Assembly (NCBI GenBank): GCA_964402715.1
Contig: CAYODJ010000007.1
Location: 17,364-81,363 of the forward strand
DNA: 64,000 bases
Source: CALXOD01 sp964402715
GTDB lineage: Bacteria > Verrucomicrobiota > Lentisphaeria > Victivallales > Victivallaceae
Direction: 5' to 3'
Positions 61,053 to 64,000 of the stretch are shown here, one piece after another (the first letter of the stretch is position 1; the number at the start of each line of letters is the position of its first letter). A program made the position numbers and the translations under genes. The notes under the pieces are model-generated. The model did no database searches. It worked only from the letters and a program-made list of their open reading frames with translations, and was not told the origin of the DNA.

Positions 61053-61426
61053 GTGTGGGCGCCGGACGCTGTACGGTTACGGAATGCGCGGCGCGGAGCC
61101 GGACCGCGGCCGTTCTCAGGCAATGGAGGGAATCATGGAGCCGTGCGCGTGAGGCGATGCGATGCGGAAGTTGAGGTCTGAGCGATATCCGGCTTGGTCG
61201 CGGACTCCGTGCCGATCCGCGCCGCAGGCGCCACGGAGCGGGCCTGAAAAGACGGAACCCGGCACCGGCCGTCGACTCGGTGCGCCGTACGGCCGGATGT
61301 GCATGATTTTCCTGTTTCGATGCGGCGCCGCCTGTCCGGGCGGATAGCTTCAGAAATGAAACGGGAGAGGAGTCCCGACTCCTCCCCCCGTCACGTCGCC
61401 GCCGCCCGGTCCGAGTCCGGAGGGAG
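61053..61426. other. Intergenic region between tRNA-Arg and a pseudopilin gene
   Basis: About 370 bases with only short open frames of around 60 codons on either strand. None has a recognisable domain or a good binding site. I see nothing definable in it. Confidence 0.5.
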
Positions 61427-62152
61427 CTATTTGCCGTAGCCTCTGGCGATGTAGTAGTAGTCCCTTTTGTCTCCGGTGTACCCGCTCGGCTTCAGTCCGG
61501 TTTTCAGTTTCGCGTCGTGCTCGGTGGTGGCGTGTCCGTCGCCCCAGAGCACGTTGATGGAGTCGCCGTGCCGGGTGTTGCCTTGGCTTCTGTCGTCGGA
61601 AGACTGATAGATCGCGCATGCCTGGTCGCTGGTGAGTTTCTCGTAGTCCGAGCAGTCGCCGATGATTATTGTATCCACCGGTTTGCTGACCTGGTTGATT
61701 TTGATGTATCCGTCCGTCTTGTAGCCGCAGTTGGCCCAGTTGTATCCGTATCCGCCGCGGTTCTTCGGAACAATCTTGTCGAGGGTCTTTATGGCGGGCA
61801 TCCGGGCGACCGACCATGACGGACAGCGGAACACGCCCGTGCCGAGCACCTCCTGGTTGTCGTAGTTCGTTATTTTCGGATCGACGGAGCGGCCGGCGTG
61901 CGACGACAGGGAATACTTCCAGTACGCCCATCCGTAGCGTCCGTTGATCGGATCTACCATGACCGGCAGATAGTCGTCGCTGGCCGCCGTGTAGAGCGTC
62001 AGCGCTATGCCCAGCTGTTTGAGATTGCTCACGCAGGAGATTTTCTGCGCCGCCGCCTGCGCCTTGGAGAGCGCCGGCAGGAGCATCGCCGCGAGAATGG
62101 CGATGATGGCGATCACCACCAGAAGTTCAATCAGTGTGAAGCTGCGTTTCAT
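61427..62152 (-). CDS. Type II/IV pseudopilin-like protein
   Basis: This 241-residue protein starts MKRS followed by the prepilin signature FTLIELLVVIAIIAILA, with Glu +5 after the expected cleavage site. The extracytoplasmic part contains CVSNLKQLGIALTLYTAASD, an H-x9-DG-like element (RHGDSINVLWGDGHA) and a C-terminal YYYIARGYGK. Such proteins occur in dozens of copies in Lentisphaerota. GAGG lies before the ATG. It sits tandem with a second pseudopilin and no secretion or pilus machinery gene is near. Confidence 0.88.
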   Translation of the reverse strand: MKRSFTLIELLVVIAIIAILAAMLLPALSKAQAAAQKISCVSNLKQLGIALTLYTAASDDYLPVMVDPINGRYGWAYWKYSLSSHAGRSVDPKITNYDNQEVLGTGVFRCPSWSVARMPAIKTLDKIVPKNRGGYGYNWANCGYKTDGYIKINQVSKPVDTIIIGDCSDYEKLTSDQACAIYQSSDDRSQGNTRHGDSINVLWGDGHATTEHDAKLKTGLKPSGYTGDKRDYYYIARGYGK

Positions 62153-62239
62153 GATTCTACCTCGTCAGTTGCGTGATTTGATTTTCACGGTCAATGTCAA
62201 TGTCCCGTCCCTGCGGTTCACGGACAGCGTCCGGCTCTG

Positions 62240-62986
62240 TTACTTGCTCCATGCGTCCCTGGTCAGCCCGTACCAGAACAGGCATCCGTCGTCGTCGCCG
62301 TCGCCCAGGCCGGCGACTTTCCGCTGGGCGACATGTCCGTCGAAAAAGCCGCAGTTGACCATGTCCATGTGCCGCACCGTCACGTCCTCCTTGTCGTCGA
62401 TGTTGCGGCCGGGCGCGTTGTCGTCCCCGGTGCCGCCCCATTCCGGCGTGCCGTTAGACAGAACGATGTTGCACCTGCCGTCGGCGAAAGCGAACTCCTT
62501 CGACGGATTGGCCGCGTCGGCCTTCAGGTTCGGCTCGTTTCTGCCGCTGTCGCCGTCGTATCCGAACATGTGCACCTGCGCTTTATTGCTCGCCCCGCGT
62601 CCCTGGGCGCAGGAGTTGAATCCGTAGCTGGCGACGATCTTGTCGTTCGCCTTGGCGTAGAGATACTTCGCCGCAGGGCACACCGAGACGCCGATGTCGT
62701 CGTAGTCGGAAAGTGTCTCGACGGCGACCGTCTTCCCCACCAGGTAGGGGTAGAGATACACCCAGAAAGTGCTGTTCCGGTGCCAGCCCCAGACCGCGTA
62801 GCCGCAGTTGTCGACGGAGTACTGTTCGTGAGCCAGCGAGATCTGCTTGAGATTGTTCTTGCACGAGGCGCTCTTCGCAGTCTCCCGCGCCTTGGAGAGA
62901 GCCGGAAGCAGCATTCCGGCCAGGATCGCGATGATGGCGATCACCACAAGCAGCTCGATCAGCGTGAATTTCGACCTTCCGCACAT
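62240..62986 (-). CDS. Type II/IV pseudopilin-like protein
   Basis: This 248-residue protein begins MCGRSK, then FTLIELLVVIAIIAILA. The body has CKNNLKQISLAHEQYSVDNCG, GKTVAVETLSDYDDIGVSVC and the conserved end RHMDMVNCGFFDGHVAQRKV (H-x9-DG). AAAGGA precedes the ATG. Together with the gene at 61427 it forms a minus-strand pair separated by 87 bases. Their bodies differ, so they are not a recent tandem duplication; only the leaders are near-identical. Confidence 0.88.
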   Translation of the reverse strand: MCGRSKFTLIELLVVIAIIAILAGMLLPALSKARETAKSASCKNNLKQISLAHEQYSVDNCGYAVWGWHRNSTFWVYLYPYLVGKTVAVETLSDYDDIGVSVCPAAKYLYAKANDKIVASYGFNSCAQGRGASNKAQVHMFGYDGDSGRNEPNLKADAANPSKEFAFADGRCNIVLSNGTPEWGGTGDDNAPGRNIDDKEDVTVRHMDMVNCGFFDGHVAQRKVAGLGDGDDDGCLFWYGLTRDAWSK

Positions 62987-63102
62987 TTCGATGCGCCGTC
63001 CTTTCTCCGAATTCCGGTTGATTGATTGTCCGCAGGAAAGAACCCCCGCGACACGCCGGGAGCGGCCGCGTCGTCCGGCGTTCCAACCTAATCCCAGCTC
63101 TG

Positions 63103-63131
63103 ATTATAGCAGGAATTATCTCGCATGAAAG
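63103..63131 (-). promoter_or_regulatory. Promoter of the pseudopilin pair
   Basis: On the minus strand there is a perfect TATAAT (63108-63103). The best -35 at 17 bases is weak (CTTTCA, 63131-63126). The 14-T tract just upstream (A14 on this strand) could act as an UP-like element. Confidence 0.45.
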
Positions 63132-63135
63132 GGCA

Positions 63136-63149
63136 TTTTTTTTTTTTTT
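63136..63149 (+). repeat. Poly-T tract of 14 bases
   Basis: Fourteen consecutive T lie just upstream of the pseudopilin promoter. The tract is in noncoding sequence within an otherwise AT-rich patch (63110-63200). Confidence 0.9.
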
Positions 63150-63941
63150 GAAAATTTGAATGAAAAAATGAAAGCGCAGTGAAAACACAGCAAGAAGACC
63201 TGCGCCGTCCGCCCAGGTTTTCAGAGGGTGAAACAAACGGCCGGCGGGCAGGGATCCCGTCGGTTCCGGCGCACCGTGCGTGGCGCGAGTGCAGCCGGTG
63301 AAAGTCCGCATGCGGACAGTCATCGCCGATTGCGTCAAACGGCGGATCGCTTGTGAATACTCCGTTTCAGTCCGATCGTCCCACAGAAGATGACGTCGGT
63401 TTTCCGCAGTTCCTCGGCGATATCTTTCGCCCGACTCACCGGCGCTCCGGCCGGATACGGCTCGCGCAAGGCTGCCTCGACGCCGCCACGCCCGGTCTTG
63501 TGTGACGTCCGGTGTTCCTCGCCGTGAAAGGAAGCATCCGCAGACGCTGAACACGAAGCACAACCTCACCGGTCCGCGTCTGCGGCTTCCCGCTCTCGTA
63601 TTCCGACGCTACGGACCTGGCTGATCCCTGCGGATCGCGTCCGCCTCCGCCTCCGGAAGCGCATTCATCACATCCTCCGCAGTTCGCGGAAGCGCCCTTT
63701 CGACATGGGATCGAAACTTTCCGTCGCCGACTCCAGTCGCTCCGAGGATTGATTTTCCGGTGACGTGCGCCGCATTCCCCACGGCCTGTTCTCCTCCGCT
63801 TTGACTTGTCGATGTCTGTACGGAATCATCCAGGATGGCAGGTCTTTTTCAAACGCCTCTCTCCGGAAATGCGCGCAATTCCCGGGACGTTGCCGTCCGT
63901 CCGCTTCTTCCGGGACTTCCGCCGTTCGGCGGCGACATCGG
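63150..63941. other. About 0.8 kb without an intact gene
   Basis: No frame here has both a credible start and recognisable motifs. On the minus strand a roughly 75-codon stretch ending at about 63335 reads protein-like near its end (AKDIAEELRKTDVIFCGTIG) but lacks a start. Another frame is open from 64000 to 63668 without a good start. These could be remains of a broken gene. I see no transposase motif or terminal inverted repeats. Confidence 0.4.
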
Positions 63942-64000
63942 TCACATTTTCCGCATGGCGTGCGGACAGAACACGAATTCGTCGCCTTCCCTGAGCCGGA
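63942..64000 (-). CDS. Possible C-terminal end of a gene entering from the right
   Basis: The minus-strand frame from the window edge reads RLREGDEFVFCPHAMRKM then TGA (63944-63942). Its third codon positions are mostly G or C, as in the genes of this window, whereas the two competing frames are not. If real, these are the last 18 residues of a protein encoded beyond the window; no function can be given. Confidence 0.35.
   Translation of the reverse strand, partial: RLREGDEFVFCPHAMRKM

Noticed and set aside
63668..64000. A 111-codon open minus-strand frame with CGKC/CDRC cysteines
   Set aside because: Third codon positions are not GC-rich as in neighbouring genes and the start is missing. 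The competing frame ending at 63942 looks more like coding DNA.

Overview
The window looks like chromosomal DNA from a GC-rich, diderm bacterium of the Planctomycetota-Verrucomicrobiota-Chlamydiota superphylum, most likely a gut-type Lentisphaerota (Victivallis-like) lineage. Three stand-alone pseudopilins with near-identical FTLIELLVVIAIIAILA leaders, lipid A and LPS-export genes (lpxD, an LptF/G permease), several lipoproteins and a large SPFH operon support this. The assignment is inferred from gene style, not from a marker phylogeny.

Layout. 1-2.9 kb: small membrane proteins (zinc-ribbon/TM2, DUF2752) with a dead zinc-ribbon copy and a 15-G tract, then tRNA-Val. 3.3-11.4 kb: aqpZ, then a minus-strand series pyrR-pyrB-pyrC-M20 amidohydrolase-hemW, followed by truA and a stand-alone 5'-3' exonuclease. 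11.6-19.9 kb: PP2C phosphatase, class I aminotransferase, lipoproteins, lpxD, a Sel1-repeat protein, xseB, rimO and pgsA. 20-23.9 kb: an N-acetylhexosamine salvage operon (nucleotidyltransferase, NahK-like kinase, UDP-sugar epimerase, nagB) ending in a strong terminator. 24-31.7 kb: murF, a GT-C glycosyltransferase split by an in-frame TGA, a WbaP-type sugar transferase, an LPS-export permease, a sugar isomerase and a metallophosphoesterase.

31.9-44.5 kb holds the first large unexplained system: three consecutive SPFH proteins (one fused to a multi-spanning membrane domain, one HflC-like, one HflK-like), a P1B-type ATPase, an ABC ATPase and permease, a membrane-anchored repeat-like protein, a 26-codon overlapping ORF, a CNNM/CorC-type protein and a lipoprotein. 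Many junctions are ATGA overlaps, so the genes are probably co-expressed.

44.6-47.7 kb: exported nitroreductase, peptide deformylase and a TolC-like outer-membrane lipoprotein. 48.1-55.9 kb is the second system: a pair of inverted repeats (TTAGT-N4-ACTAA) and a promoter precede a pseudopilin, a small anchored protein, a membrane protein, a MotA/TolQ/ExbB channel protein, a DUF2149 protein and a 1399-residue membrane-anchored CobN/BchH-like protein. The last four resemble the hmu (heme/tetrapyrrole) loci of Bacteroidota. 55.9-60.8 kb: a FabB/FabF-type ketosynthase, an orphan OppD-type ATPase, a TPR protein and mutL. 60.9-64 kb: tRNA-Arg, two more pseudopilins, and about 0.8 kb without an intact gene.

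Promoter-like pairs close to TTGxxx-N16/17-TATAAT recur before transcription units, and two tRNA genes carry well-spaced examples, so a normal sigma-70 consensus seems to apply. No CRISPR array, rRNA, prophage or intact insertion sequence was seen.
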